DNA of 64,000 nucleotides, from contig NZ_LUTP01000009.1 in assembly GCF_002111585.1 (NCBI RefSeq), positions 1 through 64,000 on the forward strand. Direction: 5' to 3'. Shown in pieces: positions 37,399 through 47,983 of the stretch; the first letter of the stretch is position 1; each line of letters begins with the position of its first letter. The notes under the pieces are model-generated. The model saw nothing but the letters and a program-made list of their open reading frames with translations, had not been told where the DNA came from and searched no databases. The position numbers and the translations under genes are program-made. The DNA is from Lonsdalea iberica (GTDB lineage: Bacteria; Pseudomonadota; Gammaproteobacteria; Enterobacterales; Enterobacteriaceae).

Positions 37399-38589
37399 TT
37401 ATAACACGGCGACGATCGCCTCACACAGCGGAGCCATGTTTTCTGGGGTCATCCCTGCTACGTTGACTCGCCCGGAATTAACGGCGTAAACGCCGAATTC
37501 ATCACGAAGGCGGATGACCTGATCCTTGCTAAGTCCACTAAATGAGAACATACCGTTCTGCTGGATAATGAAAGAGAAGTCTTGTTGTGCGCCTTTCTCC
37601 TGAAGGGTGTTCACGAAAAGCTGACGCATCCGCTGGATACGTTCACGCATCGCCGTGAGTTCCTGTTCCCAGATCCCGCGCAGAACATCGTTAGAAAGAA
37701 TGGTCGCGACTACGGCTGCGCCGTGAGATGGCGGGTTAGAGTAGTTTGCGCGAATCGCCGCTTTTATCTGGCTAAATGCGGTGTCGGCAATGGTACTCTC
37801 TGCTGCAACCAATGTGCAGGCGCCCACACGTTCATTATACAGGCCGAAATTTTTGGAGTAAGAGCTGGCGACCAACAGTTCCTGATGGTTAGCGGCGAAA
37901 GTCCGCAGGCCCTGAGCATCTTCATCCAAACCATTCGCAAATCCCTGATAGGCGAAATCGAACAAAGGTAACCAGCCTTTCTGCTGTGATAGTGACGCTA
38001 ACTGAGCCCACTGCTCTGTCGTAGGGTCAATCCCAGTAGGGTTGTGGCAGCAGCCGTGAAATAAAACAATATCTCCTGCCTGAGCGGCGTTCAGGCTTGC
38101 CACCATGCCGTCAAAGTCCAGCTTATGAGCGTCGGCGTCGTAGTAATCGTAGTCACAAACTTCCAGCCCGACAGCGGCAAATACGTTCCTGTGGTTAGGC
38201 CAGGTTGGATTACTGATCCAAATCCGTTTCGCCGTCGTGTTATGCGCAATAAAATCTGCCGCGACCCGGAGCGCACCTGTACCACCAGGGGTTTGGGCTG
38301 TCCGAGCTCGTTTAGTCGTGATGATGTCGTTATCTTTACCGAACAGCAACTCTTGGGTGCGGAGTGCAAACTCCGGTAAACCGTCGATGCTGAGATAGTT
38401 TTTGCTGACTTCGTTTTCAAGCAGATATTGTTCTGCTTTTTTTACGCTGGTTAATACAGGTGTTTTGCCGGTCTCGTCCTTATAAACACCGATTCCCAGA
38501 TTAATTTTATGGAGACGCTCGTCAGCGCGAAAGAGGTCGGCCAACCCAAGAATCGGGTCGGCTGGAGCAGCAGAGATTTTTTCAAACAT
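37399..38589 (-). CDS. aspC: aspartate aminotransferase
   Basis: AspC transfers the amino group between aspartate and 2-oxoglutarate with PLP. The 396 residues equal E. coli AspC; the PLP lysine lies in [17 protein letters not shown] (about residue 246), with TWPNHRNVF near 130 and [11 protein letters not shown] near 178. It begins [20 protein letters not shown]. It is transcribed toward gloC and is followed upstream by ompF on the same strand after a 242-base gap, as in E. coli. Confidence 0.97.
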   Translation of the reverse strand: MFEKISAAPADPILGLADLFRADERLHKINLGIGVYKDETGKTPVLTSVKKAEQYLLENEVSKNYLSIDGLPEFALRTQELLFGKDNDIITTKRARTAQTPGGTGALRVAADFIAHNTTAKRIWISNPTWPNHRNVFAAVGLEVCDYDYYDADAHKLDFDGMVASLNAAQAGDIVLFHGCCHNPTGIDPTTEQWAQLASLSQQKGWLPLFDFAYQGFANGLDEDAQGLRTFAANHQELLVASSYSKNFGLYNERVGACTLVAAESTIADTAFSQIKAAIRANYSNPPSHGAAVVATILSNDVLRGIWEQELTAMRERIQRMRQLFVNTLQEKGAQQDFSFIIQQNGMFSFSGLSKDQVIRLRDEFGVYAVNSGRVNVAGMTPENMAPLCEAIVAVL

Positions 38590-38831
38590 TGCGCAGTAGT
38601 TCCGTGACTGAATTTAAGCAAGTGAGCTAGCAGGTTAACGCTAGCATCAGGCTTTGCCAACCGTTTGCACCAAAGAAATGACAATTATTAGGAAAGGAAG
38701 AACACGAGCCGGCAAACATAATGTTTGCTTTTACGCAAACTAAAACGCCAGTTGAATATACCAACTGGCGTGCAATCTTGACCTGGTTTATAAACTAAAC
38801 TACCAAATAAGGCAGATAAGCTTTAAGCAGA

Positions 38832-39899
38832 TTAGAACTGGTAAACAACACCCAGTGCTACGCGGTCATCGTTAGCGAGACCATATGCATTATTGTCGTC
38901 CAGCAGGTTGATGTCGTATTCAGTGTAGACAGACATGTTTTTGTTGAACGCGTAGTTAGCACCCAAGCTGACGTATTTGGAGACGTAGTCGTTGTTACCG
39001 TTAGAGTCGTCTTTTGCTTTCGCGGAAACGTAACCCAGAGACGGGGTCAGACCGAAGTCAAAGGTGTACTGAGCGACAGCTTCGAAGACTTTGGTTTTGT
39101 CTGCTGTGCTGGTCAGAGCCGTTACACCGCTGTCGATGTAGGTCAGGTTGTGGTATTCACCGTAGGTTGCGGCCAGATAAACGCTGTTAGCGTCATATTT
39201 CAGACCGGTAGCCCATGCTTCAGCGCGATCGCCGTGTCCGTCGTTTGATTGAGCAGTAGTACGGTCAACGGATTCATAAGAACCGATTACGCCCACGCCA
39301 ATCGGGGAGGTATAGGAAGAAGATACGCCCCAGCCGTCGCCATTCTGGCGTTCTACAGCACGAGTACCTTCGTTTTTGCCCTGATACTGTACGGCGAAGT
39401 CCCAGCCATCAACCAGACCGAAGAAGTTTTTGTTGCGGTAGGTTGCTACGCCAGAGCTACGGCCCGTGATGCTATCGGTGTACTGGCTGTCACTGCCGAA
39501 TTCCGGCAGAACGTCGGTGTAAGAGATACCGTCGTAGGCGATACCCAGGTTGCGACCATAGTCAAATGAACCGTAGTCGGCGAATTTAAAACCAGCGTAA
39601 GCAAAGCGAGTTTTGCTAGCGGAAGCATTCTGGTTTTCAGCACCTGACGCATTGAATTCATACTCGAAACGACCATAACCGGTCAGTTCGTTAGTGATCT
39701 GAGTTTCACCTTTGAAGCCAAGACGAGCATAAGTTTTGTCACCGTCACTACTGTCGTCGTCAGAGAAGTAGTGCAGGCCAACAACTTTGCCGTAAAGATC
39801 CAGCTTGTTGCCGTCTTTATTGTAGACTTCAGCTGCATTTGCTGCGCCTGCAGCCAACAAAGCCGGGATTACCACTGCAAGAAAATTGCGCTTCATCAT
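38832..39899 (-). CDS. ompF: general porin OmpF
   Basis: This trimeric outer-membrane porin passes small hydrophilic solutes. The 355-residue precursor has the signal [18 protein letters not shown] cleaved before [16 protein letters not shown], loop 3 with the LPEFG motif and the C-terminal Phe of VALGVVYQF. An earlier ATG at 39911 overlaps the GAGGG ribosome binding site; 39899 fits the E. coli start. Place beside asnS, with aspC, and a promoter stretch like E. coli ompF support OmpF rather than OmpC. The exposed loops differ most from E. coli, as expected. Confidence 0.93.
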   Translation of the reverse strand: MMKRNFLAVVIPALLAAGAANAAEVYNKDGNKLDLYGKVVGLHYFSDDDSSDGDKTYARLGFKGETQITNELTGYGRFEYEFNASGAENQNASASKTRFAYAGFKFADYGSFDYGRNLGIAYDGISYTDVLPEFGSDSQYTDSITGRSSGVATYRNKNFFGLVDGWDFAVQYQGKNEGTRAVERQNGDGWGVSSSYTSPIGVGVIGSYESVDRTTAQSNDGHGDRAEAWATGLKYDANSVYLAATYGEYHNLTYIDSGVTALTSTADKTKVFEAVAQYTFDFGLTPSLGYVSAKAKDDSNGNNDYVSKYVSLGANYAFNKNMSVYTEYDINLLDDNNAYGLANDDRVALGVVYQF

Positions 39900-39969
39900 T
39901 GTTACCCTCATTGGTGTTATTTGACACCTACATTTGCCTCAAAAATTTCTTACGGAACTTTAATGGCAA

Positions 39970-40120
39970 TTGTGATGTCTTCCTGTGTCTGCACGCAGTT
40001 TTCCATTCACTAGGTCGTTAAGCCACCCTAAAAATGATACTAACTTCGCAATCAGGTAACCATTGGAAAATATGCATTACAAAATGTAAAAACCACTGAA
40101 CTTTTTACAAGAATGCAAAA
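39970..40120 (-). promoter_or_regulatory. ompF promoter and OmpR region
   Basis: On the reverse strand, GAATGGAAAACTGCGTGCAG followed by ACACAGGAAGACA closely matches the E. coli ompF -10 and start region. Upstream lie GTTAC- and TTTTTACATTTTG-type stretches resembling OmpR boxes. OmpR-phosphate control is inferred; individual boxes are not certain. Confidence 0.5.
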
Positions 40121-40122
40121 TA

Positions 40123-40158
40123 AACGAAGGGGCCGTTATTAACGGCCCCTTCGTTATT
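40123..40158 (-). terminator. terminator of asnS
   Basis: AACGAAGGGGCCGTT and its complement form a perfect 15-base stem with a 3-base loop, 34 bases after the asnS stop; TTTATTTTG follows on the reverse strand. Confidence 0.85.
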
Positions 40159-40191
40159 CTAGATATTTGTTTTGCTTATATTAATTTTTTA

Positions 40192-41592
40192 TTAAAAGCT
40201 CGCGTTACGCGGAGTGCGTGGGAACGGAATGACATCTCGCACGTTTTGAACGCCGGTCACATAAGCGACCAGACGTTCGAAACCGAGACCGAAGCCGGAG
40301 TGGGGAACCGTGCCATAACGGCGCAGATCACGGTACCAACCGTAGTCTTCTTTATTCAGCCCCATTTCTTCCAGGCGAAGGTCAAGACGATCAAGACGCT
40401 CTTCACGCTGAGAACCCCCGATGATTTCACCGATACCTGGCGCCAGAACATCCATCGCGGCAACCGTTTTACCGTCATCATTCATGCGCATATAAAATGC
40501 TTTGATGTCTTTCGGGTAATTTTTAACGACCACAGGCGCTTTGAAATGTTTTTCAGCCAAATAACGCTCATGCTCTGAAGACAGATCGATCCCCCAAGAC
40601 ACCGGGTTTTCGAATTTTTCGCCGCAGTTTTCCAGAATGGTGATTGCGTCGGTGTAATCCACCTGAGAGAAATCAGCATGGATAAATTTCTCCAGACGCG
40701 TCAATGCCTCTTTATCTACGCGCTGAGCGAAAAATGCCATATCGTCCGCGCGTTCTTCCAGAACGGCTTTGAACACGAACTTCAGCAGGTCTTCGGCCAG
40801 TTTCGCCGTATCTTCCAAATCGGCGAAGGCAACTTCCGGTTCGATCATCCAGAATTCAGCCAGATGGCGGCTGGTGTTAGAGTTTTCAGCGCGGAAGGTA
40901 GGCCCGAAGGTATAGATTTTGGATAACGCGCACGCGTAAGCTTCGCCATTTAGCTGGCCGGATACGGTCAGAAAAGCTTCTTTACCAAAGAAATCTTCGC
41001 TGAAATCGACTTTTCCCTCTTCGGTACGCGGCAGGTTTTCCAGATCCAACGTGGATACACGGAACATTTCACCGGCACCCTCGGTATCCGAAGCCGTAAT
41101 CAAAGGGGTTGAAACCCAGTTGAAACCCTGCTGATGGAAAAAACGGTGGGTAGCTTGCGCCAGCGTGTTGCGTACACGGGCGACCGCGCCGATCAGGTTG
41201 GTGCGTGGACGCAGATGCGCGACTTCACGCAGGTATTCGATGCTGTGACGTTTAGCCGCCATAGGATACGTATCCGGATCGTCAACCCATCCCACTACGC
41301 TGACGTGGGTCGCCTGCAGCTCGAAGCTTTGGCCCTGACCGGGCGATGCGACGACCTTACCCGTGACCGCGACGGAACAGCCGGTAGTCAGGCGCAGCAC
41401 ATCGCTCTGATAATTATCAAGATTATTATTAACCACGGCCTGTAGTGAATCAAAGCAGGAACCGTCATAGACGGCAATAAAAGAAATACCGGCTTTAGAA
41501 TCTCTCCGGGTACGTACCCAGCCGCGCACGGTGACTTCGCTGTCAACGGCGACACGGCCTTGCAGTACGTCGACTACAGGCACTACGCTCAT
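40192..41592 (-). CDS. asnS: asparaginyl-tRNA synthetase
   Basis: AsnS charges tRNA-Asn. The 466 residues equal E. coli AsnS. An N-terminal OB-fold ([20 protein letters not shown] near residue 24) is followed by the class II core with motif 2 [19 protein letters not shown] near residue 217 and motif 3 [15 protein letters not shown] near 438. It ends [10 protein letters not shown]. It sits between pncB and ompF on the same strand as in E. coli. No attenuator-like leader is visible. Confidence 0.97.
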   Translation of the reverse strand: MSVVPVVDVLQGRVAVDSEVTVRGWVRTRRDSKAGISFIAVYDGSCFDSLQAVVNNNLDNYQSDVLRLTTGCSVAVTGKVVASPGQGQSFELQATHVSVVGWVDDPDTYPMAAKRHSIEYLREVAHLRPRTNLIGAVARVRNTLAQATHRFFHQQGFNWVSTPLITASDTEGAGEMFRVSTLDLENLPRTEEGKVDFSEDFFGKEAFLTVSGQLNGEAYACALSKIYTFGPTFRAENSNTSRHLAEFWMIEPEVAFADLEDTAKLAEDLLKFVFKAVLEERADDMAFFAQRVDKEALTRLEKFIHADFSQVDYTDAITILENCGEKFENPVSWGIDLSSEHERYLAEKHFKAPVVVKNYPKDIKAFYMRMNDDGKTVAAMDVLAPGIGEIIGGSQREERLDRLDLRLEEMGLNKEDYGWYRDLRRYGTVPHSGFGLGFERLVAYVTGVQNVRDVIPFPRTPRNASF

Positions 41593-41620
41593 AACATTCT
41601 CTCTTTGAATAAAATATGTT

Positions 41621-41649
41621 TAAAAACAGTAAACGCCCCAGCTCGGGGC
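41621..41649 (-). terminator. terminator between pncB and asnS
   Basis: On the reverse strand GCCCC-GAGCT-GGGGC is followed by GTTTACTGTTTTT. A second stem, CACCGGAATGC with GCATTCCGGTG (41695-41728), lies nearer the pncB stop. Confidence 0.6.
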
Positions 41650-41694
41650 AGCATCGCTATGTTACTTGCCGGTATGCAGGACACAAGTAGAAAT

Positions 41695-41728
41695 CACCGG
41701 AATGCAATAAGTTTTGCGCATTCCGGTG
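41695..41728 (-). terminator. hairpin just downstream of pncB
   Basis: An 11-base perfect stem with a 12-base loop starts 45 bases after the pncB stop; only ATTTCT follows on the reverse strand, so it may be a partial terminator. Confidence 0.5.
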
Positions 41729-41772
41729 TCGCTGGATTAAAGATTAGGCGCTGGTGAGTGGGAACAGGCGTT

Positions 41773-42978
41773 TCAGCTGGCCTTGCGTACCTGCGGCAGG
41801 TCGAAGGCTTCTCGTAAGGCGCTGACGAACGCCGGGTCGTGGCAAATTGTTTTTCCTGGGCTGTCGGATAACTTCGCCACCGGCCGTCCATTACACTCCA
41901 CCAACTTAATGACGATGTTGAGCGGTGTGACTCCGGGAATATCGCAGGTCAAACGTGTACCAATGCCGAAAACGAGATTAATGCGCTGCCAGAAGTGGCG
42001 ATAAAGCGCGATGGCTTTTTCCATATTCAGGCTGTCGGAGAACACCAACGTTTTCTCCATCGGATTTATTCCCAACGAGAGGTAGTGAGCAATCGCTTTT
42101 TCGCCCCACTGGATTGGGTCCCCGGAGTCATGCCGCAAGCCCTGATACTTTTCCGCAAAGCGATGGTCGAAATCCCTGAGGAAAGCATCCATGGTGATGC
42201 AGTCAGTCAGTGCAATACCAAGTTGGTCGGGATATTCCTGCAACCAGACTTCCAGGGCCGCCCGTTGGCTGTTTCCGAGCGTCGGACTGATTTGTTGATG
42301 CGCCTGAAACCATTCGTGGGCCTGAGTCCCCACCGGCGTCAACTTGAGTCTCCGGGCCAGATCATAGTTGCTGGTGCCGATCAGATAAGGGAACTCTTTT
42401 TTCAGCGTGCGCACGATGTTGAATTGCACGTCGCGGGAGAATCGGCGACGTGTGCCGAAATCCATCAACTTGAAATGCGACAAATCCGTACCCGCGGTCG
42501 CGGTTTCGAACTGGCTCAATGTTTGACGCAGTTGAGCGATAGCCTCATTTACACCGACGTGCGGTGAGCGGTCGCGGTGTACGACTTCGCTCACCACGGA
42601 CAGTAACGGGACCTCCCACAGAATCACTTCCCGCCACGGGCCAGCAATGCGAATATCCAGTCGCCCCTGATGGGCGCTGATCTGAACCTGTCGGGGATTG
42701 AAGCGAAATGTCTTCAGCCAATTCAGGTAATCTGTTTTAAAGAAAGGCAGTGCTGAAAGATAGTCAAACTCGTCGTCGCTGAGCGCCAGGCTGCCCATCG
42801 CTTCCACCTGCGCGGAGATCTCCTCCGCATAGATACCTAGTTTTTCATCACCGCGGCAGCGGAACTCCGCCGCCACCTCAACATCGTAGTACTGATGATA
42901 GACAGCCTGCTGCATATGCAGCTTGTAGGCGTCGGTATCCAGCAACGAGGTCATAATCGGGGAAAGGGAAGAAGTCAT
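41773..42978 (-). CDS. pncB: nicotinate phosphoribosyltransferase
   Basis: PncB makes nicotinate mononucleotide from nicotinate and PRPP in NAD salvage. The 401 residues (E. coli 400) show [17 protein letters not shown] near residue 13, [13 protein letters not shown] near 169, the phosphorylated-His region [17 protein letters not shown] near 213 and [14 protein letters not shown] near 274. It ends DLPQVRKAS, as the E. coli protein ends HIKKAS. A NadR-type palindrome lies about 200 bases upstream of its start. It is divergent from pepN. Confidence 0.96.
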   Translation of the reverse strand: MTSSLSPIMTSLLDTDAYKLHMQQAVYHQYYDVEVAAEFRCRGDEKLGIYAEEISAQVEAMGSLALSDDEFDYLSALPFFKTDYLNWLKTFRFNPRQVQISAHQGRLDIRIAGPWREVILWEVPLLSVVSEVVHRDRSPHVGVNEAIAQLRQTLSQFETATAGTDLSHFKLMDFGTRRRFSRDVQFNIVRTLKKEFPYLIGTSNYDLARRLKLTPVGTQAHEWFQAHQQISPTLGNSQRAALEVWLQEYPDQLGIALTDCITMDAFLRDFDHRFAEKYQGLRHDSGDPIQWGEKAIAHYLSLGINPMEKTLVFSDSLNMEKAIALYRHFWQRINLVFGIGTRLTCDIPGVTPLNIVIKLVECNGRPVAKLSDSPGKTICHDPAFVSALREAFDLPQVRKAS

Positions 42979-43551
42979 AATGCGTTACAGCATCCTCGTT
43001 CAACGCAGTTAAGCGGTTAAAACGATGACGGAAGGGCTCGGAACCTTCCCAAAATCGTCTGTTTGTTCGCGCTATATCACCATAATGGGCGTGTTTAGGC
43101 GAGATTCAAATGTGCGATTGTGAAAATAAAGTGTCTGTTTTTTTGCCATTTTTAACATTAGTGTTTGAAACCAAATGTTTTTTATACTAAACAAAAAATT
43201 CAAAAAAAACGCGTTGTGTTCGATTCAAAAGTAGAAAAGAGGGAATGTTTGCATTCCGTCACCGAGATCCCTTTAATAGAGGTAACAGCTTGTTCAATAA
43301 AGAATCTGTGGGTAAAAAAAACGCATTTTGATGTGTTATTCAGAGAGTTGATGGGGAGATTGGACACGAAGTTCACCCCCCAGATACGTCTATATTGAGA
43401 GACTCGGTGGTTTAACTCAATTTACGCGCCGTGGAACGACGCAGGCGCTCGCCGCGAAAAATAAGCGCCCTGTCTGGAATGGCCCTTCTTAACCCGGCGG
43501 GCTGATTGCATGACCTGTCGCCATTATTGTCCGTCACTAAGGTAACGATTT
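42979..43551. other. pncB-pepN divergent intergenic region (573 bases)
   Basis: No gene is supported; the forward frame 43165-43398 has AT-rich, low-complexity composition. The region holds the divergent promoters of pncB and pepN and the NadR-like site. The stretch 43130-43330 is clearly more AT-rich than the surroundings. Confidence 0.6.
43176..43193 (-). promoter_or_regulatory. NadR-type operator of pncB
   Basis: TGTTTTTTATACTAAACA differs at one base from the 18-base NadR consensus TGTTTA-N6-TAAACA. NadR represses pncB when NAD is plentiful in enterobacteria. Confidence 0.6.
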
Positions 43552-46167
43552 ATGAGCCAGCAACCCCAAGTAAAATATCGGCACGACTATCGCGCGCCGG
43601 ACTACACCATCACCGATATCGCATTGGATTTTGACCTGGGCCCGGACAAAACACGGGTGGTCGCCACTAGTCAGGTGGTATTGCAGGGCGAGATCGGGGC
43701 ACCTTTGCGGTTGGACGGCGAAGGATTGCACCTGATCGACATTCTGGTGGAGGGTCAGCGTTGGACGGAGTACCAGCAGCTCCCCGATGGTCTTGAACTC
43801 AACGGACTGCCGCAAAAATTCGCGTTGCAGATCGAAACGGAAATCAACCCCGCGGCTAACAGCGCGCTGGAAGGCTTGTATCAGTCCGGCGATGCTCTGT
43901 GCACCCAATGTGAGGCCGAGGGTTTCCGTCATATCACTTACTACCTTGACCGACCCGACGTACTGGCCCGTTTCACCACCCGGATTACGGCCGACAAAAC
44001 CCGCTATCCCTACCTGTTGTCTAACGGCAACCGCGTGGGGCAGGGCGAGCTTGCCGATCACCGTCACTGGGTGGAATGGCAGGACCCCTTCCCCAAACCT
44101 TGCTACCTCTTTGCCTTGGTTGCAGGAGATTTTGACGTATTACGCGATACGTTCACCACGCGTACCGGCAGAGAAGTGGCGCTGGAACTTTACGTGGACC
44201 GCGGTAATCTCGACCGCGCCGACTGGGCGATGACGTCGTTGAAAAATGCGATGAAATGGGACGAAACACGCTTTGGTCTGGAATACGATCTCGACATCTA
44301 CATGATCGTCGCCGTCGACTTCTTCAACATGGGCGCGATGGAAAACAAAGGGCTGAACGTCTTTAACTCCAAGTATGTCCTGGCAAAAGCGGAGACCGCG
44401 ACCGATAAGGATTATCTCAATATCGAAGCGGTGATCGGTCACGAGTATTTCCACAACTGGACCGGCAACCGCGTCACGTGCCGAGACTGGTTCCAACTTA
44501 GCCTCAAAGAAGGCCTGACGGTATTCCGCGATCAGGAGTTCAGCTCCGATCGCGGGTCACGTCCCGCTAACCGGATCGACAACGTCCGCGTAATGCGCGG
44601 CGCGCAGTTCGCCGAAGATGCCAGTCCGATGTCTCATCCGATTCGTCCGGATCAGGTCATTGAGATGAATAACTTCTATACCCTGACGGTTTACGAAAAG
44701 GGTGCCGAAGTCATTCGCATGATGCATACGCTGTTGGGCGAAGAAAAATTCCAGGCTGGGATGCGGCTCTATTTCGACCGCCACGACGGCAGCGCCGCCA
44801 CGTGTGACGACTTTGTTCAAGCGATGGAGGACGCATCAGGAATCGACCTGACGCAGTTCCGTCGCTGGTACAGCCAGGCGGGAACGCCGGTGCTGACCAT
44901 TCAGGATGATTACGATGCGGCGAATGAACAATATCGCCTGCAGGTGACGCAGAACACGCCTATCGGTCATGACAAACGACGTAAACAGCCGCTGCATATC
45001 CCGCTGGATATCGAGCTGTACGACAGCGAGGGTCAGCCGATCCCGCTGGTGCAGAACGGCCAGTCGGTAGGATCCGTGTTGAGCGTGACTGAACCCGAAC
45101 AAACGTTTGTATTCGAGCAGGTCCCTTGTCAGCCGGTTCCTTCTCTATTAAGAGAGTTTTCCGCGCCGGTGAAAGTCAACTACAGCTGGGGCGATGAACA
45201 ACTGACCTTCCTAATGCGCCACGCCCGCAACGCATTCTCCCGCTGGGATGCGGCGCAAAGCCTGCTGGCGAGCCATATTCGTCTGAACGTGGCGCGCTAT
45301 CAGCAGAAACAGCCGTTATCGTTACCGCTGCATGTGGTTGACGCTTTCCGCGGCGTTTTGCTGGATGACTCTCTGGACCCGATGCTGGCATCACAGATCT
45401 TGTCACTGCCCAGTGAAAATGAGATTGCCGAACTGTTCGATATTATCGACCCGGAAGCGATTTCCGCCGTACGTCACGCGTTGACTCAAACGCTGGCGCA
45501 GGAGATGGCTGACGAGCTGCTGGCGGTGTATCGTGATAATCAGACTCCCGCCTACCGCATCGATCAGGAAGACATGGGTAAACGCGCGCTGCGTAATGTT
45601 TGCCTGCATTATCTGGCCTTCGGCGACGAACATCAGGCGGATACGTTGGTGAGTCGTCAATTCGAGCAAGCCGACAACATGACGGACTCACTGGCGGCGT
45701 TGGCGGCTGGGGTGAGTGCGTTGCTGCCGTGTCGCGATGCGCTGCTGGCCTCGTTCGACGAACGTTGGCATCAGGACGGCCTGGTGATGGATAAGTGGTT
45801 TACGTTACAGGCCACCAGCCCAGAAACCGATGTGCTGGATCGCGTACGGGCACTGTTGAAACACCGCTCGTTCAGTCTGAACAACCCGAACCGTCTGCGG
45901 TCGCTGGTTGGTGCCTTCACGTCAGGCAACCCGGCGGCATTCCATGCCGCTGACGGTAGCGGCTACCGATTCCTGACCGAAATGTTGGTGGACCTCAACA
46001 CGCGTAACCCGCAGGTTGCCGCCCGGTTGATCGAACCGTTGATCCGTTTGAAGCGTTACGATCAATCGCGACAGGAGCAGATGCGCAAGGCGTTGGAAAC
46101 ACTTAAAGCGTTGCCCAATCTGTCGGGAGACTTGTTCGAGAAGATTGGGAAGGCACTGGAAGCCTGA
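43552..46167 (+). CDS. pepN: aminopeptidase N
   Basis: PepN is the main cytosolic broad-specificity M1 aminopeptidase. The 871 residues (E. coli 870) contain the exopeptidase motif MGAMENKGLNVF near 260-272 and the zinc site IGHEYFHNWTGNR near 295, with the second zinc glutamate in LKEGLTVFRDQEF near 320. The C-terminal helical domain is complete to IGKALEA. The ATG at 43552 follows a modest AAGGTAACG. A strong terminator follows. No oddity. Confidence 0.97.
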   Translation: MSQQPQVKYRHDYRAPDYTITDIALDFDLGPDKTRVVATSQVVLQGEIGAPLRLDGEGLHLIDILVEGQRWTEYQQLPDGLELNGLPQKFALQIETEINPAANSALEGLYQSGDALCTQCEAEGFRHITYYLDRPDVLARFTTRITADKTRYPYLLSNGNRVGQGELADHRHWVEWQDPFPKPCYLFALVAGDFDVLRDTFTTRTGREVALELYVDRGNLDRADWAMTSLKNAMKWDETRFGLEYDLDIYMIVAVDFFNMGAMENKGLNVFNSKYVLAKAETATDKDYLNIEAVIGHEYFHNWTGNRVTCRDWFQLSLKEGLTVFRDQEFSSDRGSRPANRIDNVRVMRGAQFAEDASPMSHPIRPDQVIEMNNFYTLTVYEKGAEVIRMMHTLLGEEKFQAGMRLYFDRHDGSAATCDDFVQAMEDASGIDLTQFRRWYSQAGTPVLTIQDDYDAANEQYRLQVTQNTPIGHDKRRKQPLHIPLDIELYDSEGQPIPLVQNGQSVGSVLSVTEPEQTFVFEQVPCQPVPSLLREFSAPVKVNYSWGDEQLTFLMRHARNAFSRWDAAQSLLASHIRLNVARYQQKQPLSLPLHVVDAFRGVLLDDSLDPMLASQILSLPSENEIAELFDIIDPEAISAVRHALTQTLAQEMADELLAVYRDNQTPAYRIDQEDMGKRALRNVCLHYLAFGDEHQADTLVSRQFEQADNMTDSLAALAAGVSALLPCRDALLASFDERWHQDGLVMDKWFTLQATSPETDVLDRVRALLKHRSFSLNNPNRLRSLVGAFTSGNPAAFHAADGSGYRFLTEMLVDLNTRNPQVAARLIEPLIRLKRYDQSRQEQMRKALETLKALPNLSGDLFEKIGKALEA

Positions 46168-46337
46168 TCGTCTTCGTAGATTCGTCCCAGGCTTCAGGTG
46201 GCGCCGGCCTCACAGGAACGGAGCGAGTCTTCGCAGAGCCGTCGCGGTGATGTTGAGGTCTTCAAACAGGGCCTCAACGGACCGATGGTTGATATGGTGA
46301 AAAAGGCCTCGTCGCGGCTTATTTACTTCAGGTCTCG

Positions 46338-46374
46338 CAGCCGCTCGCCTGTCCAAGGCAGCGGCTGTTTTTTT
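46338..46374 (+). terminator. rho-independent terminator of pepN
   Basis: CAGCCGCT and AGCGGCTG enclose a 14-base loop (itself partly pairing) and are followed by seven T. It lies just before the convergent end of ssuB. Confidence 0.85.
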
Positions 46375-46391
46375 GTTTTAATGTATAGAAA

Positions 46392-47186
46392 TTACAACGT
46401 CGCCCGCGTTACCGACGCCGGTTGTTCATGCTGAGTGGGCGTCAGAATCCGTTCCAACACGCTGGCCTCCAATTCGGCCAATCTTGCCGAGCCGCGTCGA
46501 CGTGGTCGGGGATGATCGACCAAAATATCCAGACCGATTTGACCTTCTTCAATCAAAATAACGCGATCCGCCAATGCGACTGCTTCGCTGACGTCATGGG
46601 TAACCAATAGCACCGTGAAACCTTGTTGCAGCCAGAGCGACTCGATCAGCCCCTGCATCTCGATGCGCGTTAACGCATCCAGCGCGCCCAGCGGTTCATC
46701 CAGTAGCAGCAAACCGGGGCGATGAATCAATGCGCGGGCCAGCGCCACACGTTGCTTTTGTCCACCGGACAACGCGGCTGGCCATTCGTTTGCACGCGAG
46801 GCCAGTCCGACGGCAGCCAGCGCATCCTGCGCGGCAGATCGCCATTCACCGCGCAGCCCCAGCCCCACATTATCAATCACTTTTTTCCAGGGGAGCAGGC
46901 GTGCCTCCTGAAACATCAGCCGGGTATCCGCGCGAAACTGGCTTAACGGTGCGCTGCCTGCCAGCAATTCCCCGGACGACACCGTTTCCAGTCCGGCGAG
47001 CAGGCGCAGCAGAGTGCTTTTACCGCAGCCGCTGCGGCCCACGACGGCGACAAACTGACCCGCGGGGATATGCAGCTGAATGTCCCGCAGGATTGAACGC
47101 CGACCGTAACGTTTGCTTATGCCATTGATCAATAGCGGCATACCCGCGTTAAGACGCGACGGCGAGGAGAGCGAGGTAAGATTCAT
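46392..47186 (-). CDS. ssuB: aliphatic sulfonate ABC transporter ATPase SsuB
   Basis: SsuB powers the SsuABC importer for alkanesulfonates. The 264 residues show Walker [13 protein letters not shown] near residue 50, the signature [15 protein letters not shown] near 140 and Walker [12 protein letters not shown] near 160, plus the family's C-terminal extension. The last gene of ssuEADCB, its start overlaps the end of ssuC by 4 bases. The convergent pepN terminator lies 18 bases beyond its stop. Confidence 0.94.
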   Translation of the reverse strand: MNLTSLSSPSRLNAGMPLLINGISKRYGRRSILRDIQLHIPAGQFVAVVGRSGCGKSTLLRLLAGLETVSSGELLAGSAPLSQFRADTRLMFQEARLLPWKKVIDNVGLGLRGEWRSAAQDALAAVGLASRANEWPAALSGGQKQRVALARALIHRPGLLLLDEPLGALDALTRIEMQGLIESLWLQQGFTVLLVTHDVSEAVALADRVILIEEGQIGLDILVDHPRPRRRGSARLAELEASVLERILTPTQHEQPASVTRATL

Positions 47187-47974
47187 GCGGGTTTCTCCTT
47201 AGGTTGATAGGCGGGGTGCCAGCGTAGCCATATGCGCTCCAGCAACACAGTGCTGACATCGGCCAGTTTGCCCAGGCAGGCATAAAGAATAATGGCGACC
47301 ACGACGACATCGGTCTGGAGAAACTCCCGCGCGTTCATCGCCAGATAACCAATGCCCGAACTGGCCGAAATGGTTTCCGCCACAATCAGCGTCAGCCACA
47401 TCAGCCCCAGCGCGAACCGGACGCCCACCATGATGGAGGGGAGCGCGCCGGGCAGCACGACCTGCCGAAACAGACTGAATCCCGACAATCCATAGCTGCG
47501 CGCCATTTCCAGCAAACCGCGATCAAGATTACGGATGCCGTGATAGGTGTTGAGATAAATAGGGAATAGGGTGCCTAGGGCGACTAAAAAGATCTTGGCG
47601 CTTTCTTCGATCCCAAACCACAGAATCACCAATGGGATCAGCGCTAAATGAGGAATATTGCGCAGCATCTGTACGGAGGTATCGAGTAGACGCTCGCCCG
47701 TATGGGAAAGCCCGGAAATAAAACCGAGCAGCAGCCCCAGCGAGCCGCCGATAGCGAAGCCGAGCAGCGCGCGCCAGGTGCTGATCGCCAGATGTTGCCA
47801 TAGCTCGCCGCTGACGGTCAGCCGCCAAAATGCTGCGACAATGGCTTCGGGAGAGGGCAGAATGCGGGTGGATAGCCAGCCGGTTTGCGATGCCATCTGC
47901 CAGACGACCACCAGCAGGAGCGGCAGCGCCCAAGGCGTAAGTCGATAAGCCGTATGTCGCCATAGCGATTTCAT
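47183..47974 (-). CDS. ssuC: aliphatic sulfonate ABC transporter permease SsuC
   Basis: SsuC is the membrane channel subunit of SsuABC. The 263-residue protein has about six hydrophobic segments, beginning [20 protein letters not shown] near residue 8, and the binding-protein-dependent permease motif [18 protein letters not shown] near 177 that docks on SsuB. It matches E. coli SsuC in length (263). The gene is 9 bases after ssuD and overlaps ssuB. Substrate range is inferred from the operon. Confidence 0.94.
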   Translation of the reverse strand: MKSLWRHTAYRLTPWALPLLLVVVWQMASQTGWLSTRILPSPEAIVAAFWRLTVSGELWQHLAISTWRALLGFAIGGSLGLLLGFISGLSHTGERLLDTSVQMLRNIPHLALIPLVILWFGIEESAKIFLVALGTLFPIYLNTYHGIRNLDRGLLEMARSYGLSGFSLFRQVVLPGALPSIMVGVRFALGLMWLTLIVAETISASSGIGYLAMNAREFLQTDVVVVAIILYACLGKLADVSTVLLERIWLRWHPAYQPKEKPA

Positions 47975-47983
47975 GGACGCTCC

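Noticed and set aside
43165-43398. 77-codon forward frame between pncB and pepN
   Set aside because: Lysine-rich low-complexity translation of an AT-rich control region; it covers the NadR-like site.
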